Assembly: GCA_004151065.3 (NCBI GenBank)
Contig: NWUY0300017285.1
Location: forward strand, 1 to 29,992
DNA from: Larix sibirica
Taxonomy: Eukaryota; Streptophyta; Pinopsida; Pinales; Pinaceae
DNA length: 29,992 nt
Reading direction: 5' to 3'
A program made the position numbers and the translations under genes. Below, piece by piece: positions 1 through 10,452 of this stretch. The notes under the pieces were generated by a model. It saw only the letters and a program-made list of their open reading frames with translations, was not told where the DNA came from and ran no database searches. How positions within the stretch are numbered: the stretch's first letter is position 1; the number at the start of each line of letters is the position of its first letter.

Positions 1-2600
1 TATCCAAGACCGATTATGTGCTTGTTGTGGCTGATCTCTTCCCATAGCCCGATGATGGGCTTAGAAAGAACAAGTAGAACCTTTGTATGCATATCTTCAT
101 CTTCATTTTATTTTGCTTTTGAAGGAGTGCCATTGTTTTACTTATGTGATTCTGAAGTGGCGTCATTCTGTGTAGGCCATTGAACGTGATCATAGAGAGG
201 ATTGTTCTGAACATGGACAAGTTCAGAATGTGTTTATTCTCGTAGAAGTTGTGACTCAAGTTGTAGGAACTCAAGAGCGTCTTGTGAATCCTGTCCACAA
301 TCTCAAATGTGAGTGGGAATAGTCTTGTCGACAATGACAATGTTGTCAACAAATTAAAGAAGTAGAGTGTTTATTAACTCTACCAAGCCATCTATTCTCA
401 CCATTAGCAAACTAAAGACTCACTCAACTAAATAAGGGCTTCGTGCATCTCCACCCTTTTACTACGAGACTCAACAAGCTCAAACTCAAAAAATGAAGGG
501 TGTTGACTACAACCGAGACTGCACCTGATTACAATTCCACTTGATTTTGTTTTGACACTTACCTCAAACAAGAGAACTTGCAAAAATCATTGTGTGCAAG
601 TTTTAGCTTGATGCAGAAATATGAAACTGAATTGGTCTTAAAAAATGAATGTTTTACCTATCAGTCCTTTGAAGATTGATGATGCTTAGGTGAAGTGCCA
701 AGACCACTAAAACAAACAACCCTCTAATTTATTTTATAGCAGCTTCTATAACTTCTTTACTCACGAAATAACAATCTCATATTAGGGTAGTCATCTCCTT
801 TGTTGGATGAACCTCTACAGTCTTAACCAGCTCAAAGTCTACAACCTCATAAAGCTTTTCCATGCCATGTCAAGCTTAAACAAATGACATCTATCAATAT
901 TCTCACCAAAAGTACTTCTAAAGCAATAACTTTGTATATCGATTCGTTGTGAACATGTAGTTATATAACGTACTGCATCACCAGAAAACTACAATGGCTA
1001 TTTTATTAGATGTGAATGGAAATTGACAACTGCTATTATGTATCACCACTACCATATGCTAGTTTGTTTATTTCACTCCCATACATTAATGATTTCAACC
1101 AAATATGGCAAATACTATTGAGCTTAAAAATTAACACATATACTTTATCGTAAAGAGACGAATTGCACAAAGATGCATCCAAGGGATGAGCACAAACTTA
1201 TAGAGAACTCCATGCATCCAAATGTAGGTATATCAGTGAGACTTACGTGAAGAGGCCAAAAATTAGATTGCATTCAAACATATGGAATGGAGATAACTAG
1301 GCAACTGAAGGCAAGAAGAAGAAAATCAATTGGTCTTACTATAATACCCCAGTTGTTAAGCTCCGGACATATGTTATTATTTTATTTATTATTTGGCACT
1401 AGGTGTTGGGACTATGGACTTTGGACATTATTATTGTTATTATTGTTTAATTAAATAACTAGATTCAATATGGACAACTAATGAGAATGGGGGGCATGGA
1501 TTCCACTTGTGAGGGGGTTGGGGAATAGGAGTTGTTTATCTCCCTAACATTACTTGTTGGGCTCTATTTTTTATTATTTTGGATTGTGGAGAAACTGTTG
1601 AGTCCTCTCTGATGATTGGTGGGCCTACTTGTCTAGTGTGCCCTCCTTAACCTCTTGTGATGCTCTTCATCCACTCATGCGCCCTCACTAGCTATTTTAG
1701 TTTGCACTAGTTGGAAAAAGTGTAACTCCCTCCTTACTCTACCTTTTTATATTCTTGGAATGAATCTCATGAATGAGTAACTCCTCTCTCTCGTCAATTG
1801 GATTTGGCCTCTAACCTTTGGAGTTATGTCTCTTGGAATTGGATTCACTCACTTGGGGATTCAGATGGCTATTTGTGTATGAGAATGAGTTTTCTCTCAG
1901 TCTCTTCTCTGGTTTTTCTCTTTAGCTCTCTAGTGCAGTGGAATGCTCTCTTGTTTGGAAAATACATGCTCTCGAGTAGGATATGTTTTGTATTGTTGAA
2001 TATTGAAGGCCTTGTAATGAGGTTTGAAGACCCTGTAATGGGGATTGAAGATTGACTGTGCTAAACACAATATGAGTCCTTATCCCATTGCTTGTCCTTG
2101 TCTGATTCTAGCACATGAATCCCAATGGTGGATGGTGATCTCCTGAGGGACTTGAGTAGTGAAGGGAATCTCATTGCAATAGGTAGTGTAGATGGAAGGG
2201 AAAGTTTAGATGGAGAAAGGTGTAGTTGTGGTTTCTACATTGTGAAAAGGGTGAAAACATATGTTCCGTTTCACCTATTTCTAATAATTTATGGGTTGTG
2301 ATATCTATTCCATTGCGTATAGAGTGACGTTTCCAGTCAGGAACACTTTTTGTTTCATTGAAAAAGGTTTTCGTTTGACTGAGATACAACTATTTTTGTG
2401 TGGCAGTGTTCCCGGTGTTGAGATGAGCGCACCATGCATGTTGGTTTGAGAGTACCTCTCCTGTGGATCTATGGCCTTAGCTCGGGGGTGGCTATAAAGA
2501 TTCATGAGCATCGCATGTATTTGGCAGGGTGGAACGTTGTCATGTTGAAGCTAGTTTCCCATGATCAATATGGGTATTTTATTATATGATTATTTACTGC
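1..2600. other. Unassigned AT-rich intergenic DNA
   Basis: No coding region, RNA gene or recognisable element end is supported here. The longest open frames (14-352 minus, 112 codons; 1798-2055 plus, opening only with TTG) show no motif that I recognise. The stretch around 1330-2060 has the texture of an LTR: T-rich with short direct motifs and a TTTTATATTC block near 1745. I see neither a primer-binding site nor matching ends, so I do not call one. Confidence 0.5.
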
Positions 2601-2621
2601 AATTTTGGAAATATATGTGCT

Positions 2622-2999
2622 TATGGATCTGATTTTATTATGATTTGTGTGGTTGTAGGTGACATCCATGATATCTGATGTTGTATGGATGTATATGACA
2701 TCTTTCGTATCTGAATTTGTTTATGTTGATAAGGTTTATGTTGATATCGGTGATGAGTATATTAATATATGTTTCTTTACTATATTTCTAATGTCTATGT
2801 GTTCTTGGACCTGATTTGCTTATGGTTTGTATGGTTGTAGGCAACAGCCATGAGATCTGATGTTATTATCATTTACATGGTTGTATATGGAAGCCTTCAT
2901 ATCTGTTTCTTTAATGTTAATATGGCTGGAGGTGGTGGTCAGTAATCTGATTTTTAATACCGTTATTGTGGTTGTAGATGGTAGCCTATAAATTTGTTT
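2622..2999 (+). repeat. Degenerate tandem repeat, about three copies
   Basis: Three related segments can be aligned by eye, starting near 2622, 2804 and 2941. Each has a CTGATTT-like start, then a TGTGGTTGTAG or TATGGTTGTAG core, then a GACATCCATGA-like or CAACAGCCATGA-like stretch and, in the first two, ATCTGATGTT. Spacing is irregular (about 180 and 137 bp) and copies are heavily diverged. The array is old and non-coding. Confidence 0.55.
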
Positions 3000-4722
3000 A
3001 TTATATTGTTTAAGTTAGCGTGCAAATTTGATGTTTTTATGGTTATATGGCTATAGTATATGGAATTATTTGATTTTTTATTACATTTTAATAGCTTGCT
3101 CGGATATGTTTACATTCATGCTTGCATTTACCTTGCATAGCATGTGCATATGAAAAATGATATGCATCGCAAGTTTGCATTGTCTTTAAAAACACTGATT
3201 GTTTTATTTAATTGGCTTTTTGGCATGATGGCCTAGCCTTAGATAACCTTATTTCGTTGTGCGTTTACCTTGATTCAGCCTTCCCTTGTGTTCCTGGTGA
3301 CCTTGGCCTTGGTTTTGTGGTTGGAGACATCACACTTACGGAGCATTTGTAGTTTGGCTGAGAGAGCGCACTCACATGACATTGGGGTTTCGTAGAGTTG
3401 ATCCACCAGAAAAATCGTGGGAACTAAATATTCGTAGTTGACGTTGTCATAATGGTAAATGCCACCATAAAAGTAATACTTGTGGCATATATTGATCTCT
3501 ATGCAAAAGGGTCATTGTCAGGAATTGTAGAATCCAAGGTTGTCGTGTCTGTTGGAGTGTCACTATTGGATGAGTGGAAATATCCACGAATAACCAACCT
3601 TGATTTCTTCAAACGGATTAGAATGATGACTCTACCTATTTCAAATACTTTGTAGGCAGCTTCACACAACAAATCTCTGATAAACGATGGCTCTTTTTTC
3701 AATCCCAAGAGCTCAGCTTTTCAATTCGCAGTAGAGTTCATGCTCAGTGGCCTCATACATGCGCCTCTTGGTGGACAAAATCAAAATTGAACCATAGATA
3801 AAATATTAATAATTCTTGCCATCTTCTCCTCATAAGTTCACAGTCACCTCTTTTATTGGTGCATGGGCCATGCGTTGGAGTTTGGAAACATTATGTTAGA
3901 AACCGGTGATAGAAATATGCACACAACAAGATTCTCCATATTGTTGATCAATATTCTGCTCGAAATATGTATTGCTAACATCAACACATCCTCACGAAAT
4001 CGTAGGTGATTATGAGAGTTTATGAGCTACGGTCAACAAGGCGAGAGTGGAAAACGACATGTAGGTATGTTGCAAAATCTAGACACATAAATGTACCAGA
4101 TTTTGAGAGATCCACACGAAAGGCATTAATTTTTCATACTACATGCTTTGTTCTCAGTGACTTATTCCACAATATTCAAGATGAAGATAGGTAGGTCATT
4201 AAGTATTCTCAACATTTGTGGGGATATTTTTTTTTATAACTTCAATAATCACATACCGGTTAATATTTGTGAAGGGACTATTGGTTTCAAGAAAACCAAG
4301 TACCAATTACAAAAAAGAGGTTATGAATCTGTTAGAAAATTCTAGGTTTTCTCTTTCAAATCCATACTATGAGGATGCGGAAGGATTGGATTTGCACAAG
4401 ATAATAGGGGTTACCTGTGTATATGAGGAGTGATGCAAGGAAAGTTTTAAAAAATATCTAGGAAACTAAAAGCAAGAGGAAATCAATTATTGAAGGTGTT
4501 CAGTACATTAAAGAAGGATTAAAGGAAGATTAAATATTTAGGTGGAGAGGAGGCAAGCAGTTATTTTTCTATGATCGTGAAACACTTAGGCATGGACATT
4601 TCAATTGGTCAAGTGCTACTTCTTCGATAGGTTTTCCATCATCTTCTCTCGATTTTTGAAAAGCTAGAAACATAATCAGTAATGGATATGAAGGTCAACC
4701 AAAATGTGATGTTCATCCAACT
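3000..4722. other. Unassigned intergenic DNA
   Basis: Short open frames occur on both strands (for example 3499-3708 minus and 4006-4194 plus). None carries a domain motif, a convincing start or supporting neighbours. Nothing else is recognisable. Confidence 0.5.
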
Positions 4723-4723
4723 T

Positions 4724-4990
4724 GACTCCGATATCACTGTTAAGATGCCCAATGGGCACACAAGCTTTTTGGCTAAAACACAAAGCCAAATAAAAATGAA
4801 TCACAACAAAGAGAGATAAATGATGTGAATGCACAATTCTTTCTCATTAGCCAATGTACATATAAATACAATGAGAAATGACCCTCGGGTTCCAAATTCC
4901 CAGGGCTTCTCTTGGACTCCCTCATGACTCTTCCTATTCACCTATTGACTCTTCACTTTCTTTTAGCAATAATATTATGAATAGTGAACA
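4724..4990 (-). mobile_element. Possible LTR end with primer-binding-like site
   Basis: Read on the minus strand, 4736-4724 is TGATATCGGAGTC, which resembles the plant retrotransposon primer-binding site TGGTATCAGAGCC (complementary to initiator-Met tRNA) with a few mismatches. About 125 bp upstream on the same strand is a TATTTATA promoter-like box (4868-4861). A TATA box followed at that distance by a primer-binding site is the arrangement of a 5' LTR. The LTR start is not identifiable, there is no partner LTR and no coding region follows, so this is a weak call. Confidence 0.3.
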
Positions 4991-5510
4991 ATAATACATT
5001 AATATGCCTAACCCTAAGGATTAAGTTCCCAATAATTCCCTATGCCCTTGGCTATGGTTTCAACAACAACTTATGGATTTTTTGTTAACCCCTTGGATGT
5101 CGATTATAAATTTGTTTTAGAGTAGCTTCTTCAATAGTCAGAACTAGACTAACCCACAATTGTGTTATCCTCTTATCGTTGACAAATGAGACTTCAATTG
5201 GATGACTATATCAATGATGAATTGAAAATTATCTCACTCATTTTTCCATCATTCCAAATAACGGATTGAATTCAGTGGTTGTTGTAACTTGTTTCCACCA
5301 AACTGCTCTTCCTTCTCCCAATGTAATAACAATGTAAGAACAACTTATCACAACAAAATGAATTTCATAGGACAATGATTTTTTTGCCTTTGATTATTGA
5401 AAATAAAATGTGAATTTAAAATGGCCAAAATCCTTGATGTGGTGAAATACATGGAGTTCATAAAAGCTCTAAAAATTTGGAGTAGCTAAAGGCTGGATCA
5501 GACAACGAAT
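4991..5510. other. Unassigned DNA, possibly 5' leader of a decayed LTR element
   Basis: If the primer-binding site at 5511-5521 is real, this is where the leader and gag start of that minus-strand element would lie. No frame stays open far enough to recognise gag. I see nothing else here. Confidence 0.3.
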
Positions 5511-5750
5511 CTCTGATACCAAATGAAATGAACAAATTTCTTTTCATGGTGAATATCCAACACAATAAGGATAGAAAACGGTAATCCACAAAAGGAAAAT
5601 AAAATATAAGTAGAATAGAGATGAGATTATACAATGCCATGGGACAGTGTACCTTTATAAGTATTGACCAATCCCCATGGATGAATTGACATGTTCTTTA
5701 GTTAAGATGTGTCCTTCATTAATTACTTAATTATTATTATTAATCACTAG
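5511..5750 (-). mobile_element. Decayed copia-like 5' LTR end plus tRNA-Met primer-binding site
   Basis: On the minus strand, 5521-5511 is TGGTATCAGAG, a perfect 11-base match to the initiator-Met primer-binding site of plant LTR retrotransposons. It is preceded by a TT spacer and a CA (5525-5524) that would be the LTR terminus. About 130 bp upstream is TATAAAGG (5660-5653), followed by T-rich sequence as in an R/U5 region. The LTR 5' end is not obvious; the upper limit given is approximate, and the G-rich array begins soon after. No second LTR is seen, so the element is truncated or rearranged. The motif evidence is good and the element boundaries are poor. Confidence 0.5.
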
Positions 5751-5826
5751 CCTTTATTTATTTGACAATTAAGCTCGGGGTGGGGGTAGAGGGAGATATT
5801 GGAGAAAAGTTTATTCAGTATCTCCT

Positions 5827-5851
5827 CCCACTCCCACCCCTACCCCTACCC
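5827..5851 (-). other. Potential G-quadruplex motif (minus) / i-motif (plus)
   Basis: Five C-runs of 3-4 bases occur on the plus strand at 5827-5829, 5833-5835, 5837-5840, 5843-5846 and 5849-5851, separated by 1-3 bases. The minus strand therefore fits the canonical four-run quadruplex pattern with short loops. Formation in vivo is inference. Confidence 0.6.
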
Positions 5852-6364
5852 TCATTGTCAATGAAACTGGGGGTGTAGAAGATATTGGATAAAATATATC
5901 TCACCCCATCCCAACCCTCATTCCCATCCCAACAATGAGGGTGGCAGTAGGGGGAGATATTAGATCATTCCCATTCCAACAATGAGGGTGGGAGTGGGGT
6001 GAGATATATTTTATCCATTATCTCCCCCCATCCCCAACTTCATTGACAATGAGGACGGGGCTGGGTGTAGAGTACTAGAGTATTTTTTTCCAACATCTCC
6101 CCACAAGCACACCCTATAAGGGTGGGGGTGGGGTGAGGCATTACAAAAAAATTCTCCAATATCTTCACCCACCCCACCCTCATTGGCAATGAGGGTTGGG
6201 GTGGGTGGAGATATTGGAGAAAATTTATCTCACCCAACTCCCACCCTCATTGTGAATGAGGGTGTCGGTGGGTAGAGATATTGGAGAAAATTTTGTCCAA
6301 TATCTCCACCCCACCCTCACCCTCCCAACCAAATATGTTTTCTCCAATATCTCACCCCATCCCC

Positions 6365-6495
6365 ACACCATGTGTGTGTGTGTGTGTGTGTTTATGTTCC
6401 TCGATCATATATTTGTTTACAGGCCACACGTTCATCGATTCCATAATGAAATTTGCAACAAGGGTTCTGATCAAGAGAAACGTGAAATATCTCAC
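6365..6495. repeat. Array spacer with (TG)10 microsatellite, copy 1
   Basis: Contains ten TG units (6371-6390), then a sequence with ATCGATTCCATAATGAAAT (from 6434) and GGGTTCTGATCAAGAGA. A closely related spacer recurs about 718 bp downstream, so part of the array was copied as a larger block. Confidence 0.8.
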
Positions 6496-6715
6496 CCCAT
6501 CCCCACCCTCATTTCAATCTCAACAATGAGGGTGGAAATGGGGGGAGATATCAGATCATTCCTATCTTGAAAATGATGGTGGGGGTGGAATTAGATATAT
6601 TCTATCCAATATATGCCCCCATTGTCAACCTCATTAACAGTGAGGATGGGGGTGTGGGTGGGGTATTGGAGAAAAAAATCTCCAATATCTCCACACACAC
6701 ACACCCTGTTAATGA

Positions 6716-6735
6716 GGGTGGGGTTGGGGGTGGGG
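6716..6735 (+). other. Potential G-quadruplex motif (plus strand)
   Basis: Four G-runs, 6716-6718, 6720-6723, 6726-6730 and 6732-6735, are separated by loops of 1-2 bases. Short loops are the arrangement expected for a stable parallel quadruplex. This is the clearest plus-strand example in the array. Confidence 0.65.
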
Positions 6736-7086
6736 TGTTAGAGAATTTTTTTCCAATATCTCCTCGTACCCCCACCCTATAAGGGTGGGGTTTGGTTGAG
6801 ATATTGCATAAAATTTTCTCCAATATCTCCACCCTCATTGGCAACGAGTGTGGCTTTGTGGGGAGATATTGGATAAAAAATTCTTCAATATCTCCTTGAA
6901 ACCCCACCCTCATTATTGATGAGGGTTAGGGTGGGGGTAGATATTAGAGAAAATATATATCACCCCACTCCCACCCTCATTGTTAATGAGGGTAGTGGTG
7001 GGGGGAGATATTGCAAAAAATTGAGGGTGTGGGCAGGGGAAGATATTGAAGAAAATTTTGTCCAATATCTTCCCGTACCCCCACCC

Positions 7087-7205
7087 CACCATGTGTGTGT
7101 GTGTGTGTTCATGTTCCCTAGCCATATATTTATTCACACTCCATCACGTTAATCGATTCCATAATGAAATTCACAACTAGGGTTCTGATCAAGAGACACG
7201 TGATT
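7087..7205. repeat. Array spacer with (TG)8 microsatellite, copy 2
   Basis: Second copy of the spacer at 6365-6495, with eight TG units at 7092-7107 and the shared ATCGATTCCATAATGAAAT at 7152. The copies differ by scattered substitutions and TG number. This one continues into about 100 bp of non-array DNA before the array resumes near 7295. Confidence 0.8.
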
Positions 7206-7856
7206 TTTCAATCTAAGACTCATCTACTTCCACTTAATTAATAGATAATTCATTGTGGTGGTTTAGCTTAACAATTTTTTATGCTTTGTGGGATGACAAT
7301 GTTTTCTCTAATATCTCACCCCTCCCTCACCCTCATTGTCAATGAAATTGGGGGTGGGGAAAGATATTGGATAAATTATATCTCACTCCATCCCCATTGT
7401 GATTCCCATCCCAACAACGAGGGTGGAAGTGGGGGGGTATATTGGATTATTCCCATCTTGACCATGAGGGTGGGGGTAGGGTATTGGAGAAAAATTTCTA
7501 CAATATATCCCCTTACCCCCACCTTATGAGTGTGGGGATGGGTGAGATATTGTAGAAACTTTTCTCCAATATCTCCACCCATCCCCACCCTCGTTGACAA
7601 TGAGCGTGGGGATGTTGGGAGATATTGGAGAAAAAAATATTCAATATATCCCCACACCCCCACCCTCATTGGGTTGGAGGTAGATATTGGAGAAAATATA
7701 TCTCACCTCGCCCCCACCCTCACTGTTAATGAGGGTGGTAGTGGGTGGGGGGAGATATTGGAGAAAATTGAGGGTGAGAGTGGGGGTGGGAGAAGATATT
7801 GGAGACATTTTTGTGGTGATTTAGCCTAACAATTTATTAGGGTATATGGGATGCCA

Positions 7857-8193
7857 CATCCCTTTGCGTCTTTTTTGAAATTATATGTAGATTATTTTAT
7901 TCTTACAAGTAGTTTTGAGAAGCGCATTACATGGTGTAACAAGAAGTTGGAAAGTGAGTATGACATGAAGGACATTGGCCTATGCATTAATTTTTGGGTC
8001 TAAAGGTTTTGAAGGGTTCAAGTAAAGTATTCCTTTGCCAATTGTTAAGTTATATTCTATTTTGGATTATGATTTGGTAGATTCATCTTTTTGTATGGAG
8101 TCGATAGGTTCCCCTATGTATCTTGTGAATGCCATGCCTACTATTTATTTTGTAGCGGATATTTTGAGCCAATTCATGCTTGAACTTGGGTAG
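7857..8193 (+). pseudogene. Ty1/copia reverse transcriptase fragment (decayed)
   Basis: A piece of the RNA-dependent DNA polymerase of a Ty1/copia LTR retrotransposon. The first frame (7857-8000) contains LYVDYFILT, matching the copia active-site motif LYVDDLILTG but with the second catalytic Asp replaced by Tyr. It continues through a CNKKLESEYDMKDIGL stretch, which matches the family's C-K-x-L-x-S-E-F-x-M-K-D-L-G-L block. This frame stops at TAA 8001. A second frame, shifted by +1, resumes and ends with GSPMYLVNAMPTIYF then SQFM, matching the family's GSLMYLVNTRPDI and LSQFM blocks, and stops at TAG 8191-8193. Upstream fingers and integrase are absent; the minisatellite array begins instead. 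The fragment is clearly dead: lost catalytic residue, frameshift and in-frame stops. Identification is confident; boundaries are approximate. Confidence 0.82.
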
Positions 8194-8205
8194 ATTCATT
8201 AGATA

Positions 8206-8351
8206 GATTCCGACCATTTATTTCAATGATTCTGCAATTTGACTTCCGCAATTGCGGACGTGGGTTGCATAACCCCTCGATTCTGATCGTTTATTTCAAT
8301 GGTTCCGCAATCTGACTTCCGTAATTGCGGATGCGGGTTGCAGAACCCCTG
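8206..8351. repeat. 73-bp tandem duplication
   Basis: Two diverged copies with a 73-bp period: 8206-8278 and 8279-8351. Both begin GATTC[C/T]GA[C/T]C and end with GGGTTGCA[T/G]AACCCCT. Copy 1 contains the perfect 12-bp palindrome CCGCAATTGCGG (8246-8257), and copy 2 a one-base variant of it. A further partial similarity (GATTCAGCATTGCGGAT) lies near 8375-8392. The repeat starts 12 bp after the reverse-transcriptase stop. Confidence 0.85.
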
Positions 8352-9125
8352 ATTTTTTCGAGGGTTAAAAACAACGATTCAGCATTGCGGATCCGGTGGA
8401 TTTGATGGTTGCGGAAACGTTTACAAGGTAAGCCGGAACTTAGAAAAAAAGCTTGAATTTGTAAGTTTTTACAGATTAAATCAAGATCTAGGGTTTGGAA
8501 ACTGTAATATTATCTTTCAAATCTATTATAATTACTCTAACTATATTTATAAATAGAAATAAAACAAACGCCCAATCTATAACAGTAAAAACGCCTAAAC
8601 CAGTCACCTATGTTCTATAAACGTATGCTTCTGTTATGGACTCTTATTTCTTTAAGCCATTCGGCTCTGTATAATATACATGCATTCTGTTATGTATATA
8701 TCCACTTTTAAATCTATATAAACCCCAGGTTTATATATATATAAGAGTTATAGATCAAAACGCCTAATCTATAAACCCATTTGCAATAAACCCTATACAT
8801 TATTTTGCTTATAACAATAAGGGAAAAATCAGTCATTGATACATTATTTGATGCATAACTATAACTTCTGCATATGCTCTGAATGAAAGATATTACAGTA
8901 AAACAACAATGTACAATGATTTCAGAATAGCATGAATAATAGGTTAAAACCTGAACCAAAACTATAAATCATACTAAGATACTTTTGTGCCTGCTAGAGC
9001 TATACTCTTACTAAAATATACAATAACTTAAAACAATATTTGAATACCTTGCATGCAAGTCTAGAAATATAAATCTGAATAAGAATGCTTACAATAAAAC
9101 AGTAATGTATAGTAAAACATTAGAT
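8352..9125. other. AT-rich non-coding DNA with scattered repeat motifs
   Basis: No coding signal. From about 8860 short motifs such as ACAGTAAAACA and AACCTGAACCAA appear. They recur in the 71-bp repeats downstream, suggesting the whole 8.86-9.86 kb stretch is an older, eroded part of the same satellite. The 8714-8959 minus open frame has no recognisable content. Confidence 0.45.
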
Positions 9126-9210
9126 GATAACATGCATAACAAGATAATCATTTCTGAAGCATGCATAAGCAAGATAGTCATTTCTGATAACATGCATAAG
9201 CAAGGTAAGA
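9126..9210. repeat. Short tandem repeat, about 30-bp period
   Basis: Three copies of a CATGCATAA[C/G]CAAGAT-like unit start at 9131, 9160 and 9191, joined by TCATTTCTGA. Spacing is 29 and 31 bp. Confidence 0.7.
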
Positions 9211-9540
9211 CAGTAATGTACAGTAAAACATTATATTAAAACATGCCTAAACCTTGTAATCGTCCTGGATAAAGACTTAAGATTCATTTACAGAAATTAA
9301 TGTTTACAGAATGAAAAAAGACAGTTAATAACATACATAGTAATGTAATCATTCTGAATACTAGTTTAGGGATCATTTACAGTAATGGGTAAATGCAGAA
9401 TGATAAAAAAATAGCTGATAACAACAAAATCATTATGAATAACGATTTAGGAATCATTACAGTGATCGATAATTGCATAATTAAATAAATGGGACATGTA
9501 CTAAGAAACATATTCATTATGATGATTTAGATATAGTTTA

Positions 9541-9862
9541 CAGTAACATGCATTTTCATAAATAAATCAATAGAACCTGAAACAAGCTATGCAATCATTA
9601 GATATAATCTACAGTAAACAGATATGTCAAAAACAAATCAATAAAACCTGAACCAAGCTATGTAATCATTAGATATCATCTGCAGTAAACATATATGTCA
9701 GGAATAAATCAATAGAACCTGAACCAAGCTATGTAATCATTAGATATCATCTACAGTAAACAAATATGTCAGGAATAAATCAATAGAACCTGAACCAATC
9801 TATGTAATCATTAGATATCATCTACAATAAACAGATATGTCAAGAATTAAATAGAACCTGAA
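9541..9862. repeat. 71-bp tandem satellite, about 4.5 copies
   Basis: The landmark AAATCAAT, followed by A[G/A]AACCTGAA, recurs at 9564, 9635, 9706 and 9777, exactly 71 bp apart, with a shortened fifth occurrence near 9848. Each unit continues with CAAGCTATGTAATCATTAG and ATATCATCTACAGTAAACA. The inner copies are the most alike. More diverged relatives lie upstream at 9355-9540. No coding role is apparent. Confidence 0.9.
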
Positions 9863-10149
9863 CCTGCAGAGGTGAATCAAAGCTGAAGGTCGTCGTTCCT
9901 CCCAACCAACTTCCAGAACAACCAAACTACATGCTCTGAAACCCCCGAGCTTGTTTGTTGAACCACAAGGACAAATATTGGTCAGAGAGTTCCTCTGGCA
10001 TAATCTAGGTCACAATATCACTTCATCATAAGCCTCCTTCTCATTGGATGAATCGATAGTCAGAGTATTCTCCCCTTTCATCATAAGCCTCCTGCTCAGT
10101 GGATGAAATCGTTGCTTTATAACATTTGCCTAGGACTTAGGTCATTCAT
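9863..10149. repeat. Unique DNA with degenerate repeat at the duplication edge
   Basis: The motif TTCATCATAAGCCTCC occurs at 10022 and 10078 (56-bp spacing), and a shorter TTCATGAGCCTCC version at 10145, straddling the start of the 8460-bp duplicated block at 10150. No gene is seen. Confidence 0.6.
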
Positions 10150-10452
10150 GAGCCTCCTGATCGTAACGCTCCAACAGGAGTCACGACCTGAACGTTGGGG
10201 AGGATGACTCCTGCATCATGTGCGCCTTTACTAGGATGTCTTACCACAATGGGTTTCCTCTTAACACTTGGAATTTCTCCTTGTGGGCCAACAAACACTC
10301 TTCAACGAATGCCTTTAGTTTTGATTCTCTTAGTTATTTAAATAGTTAAAAATAATAAATCTTTTACAAATGTCTTGACCTCACTTGGTCAATAATGTTA
10401 AATAAAAAAAATAGCATAAGGTCTTAACAAAAATAATTATTAGGGTTCCTAG

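Larger units (their letters stand above)
5775..7811. repeat. Palindromic G-rich/C-rich minisatellite array
   Basis: About 2 kb of alternating G-rich and C-rich arms. A G-arm reads roughly GAGGGTGGGGGTGGGG, then GAGATATTGGAGAAAA; a C-arm is its reverse complement. Two dyad centres alternate: a CATTGTNAATG type (for example 6247-6261) and a GAGAAAATTTTCTC type (for example across 6290/6291, with arms of about 35 bp). Units are diverged, with variable poly-G and poly-C runs. Many open frames of 80-104 codons on both strands, rich in Gly/Pro/His, are by-products of the repeat and not genes. Unique-looking spacers with TG microsatellites interrupt it at about 6365-6495 and 7087-7300. The array lies directly upstream of a copia reverse-transcriptase remnant. 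Confidence 0.9.

Noticed and set aside
14-352. 112-codon minus-strand frame
   Set aside because: No recognisable motif, no promoter or splice context and composition like the surrounding AT-rich DNA. It could be an old relic, but nothing supports a call.
5775-7829. Many open frames of 70-104 codons on both strands with Gly/Pro/His-rich repeats
   Set aside because: They are open because the G- and C-rich repeat units lack stop codons in several frames. Both strands are open at once, with no conserved start or domain.
9126-9862. CRISPR-like array in the regularly spaced repeats
   Set aside because: The 71-bp units are contiguous tandem copies without unique spacers, in a plant-like genome with no cas genes.
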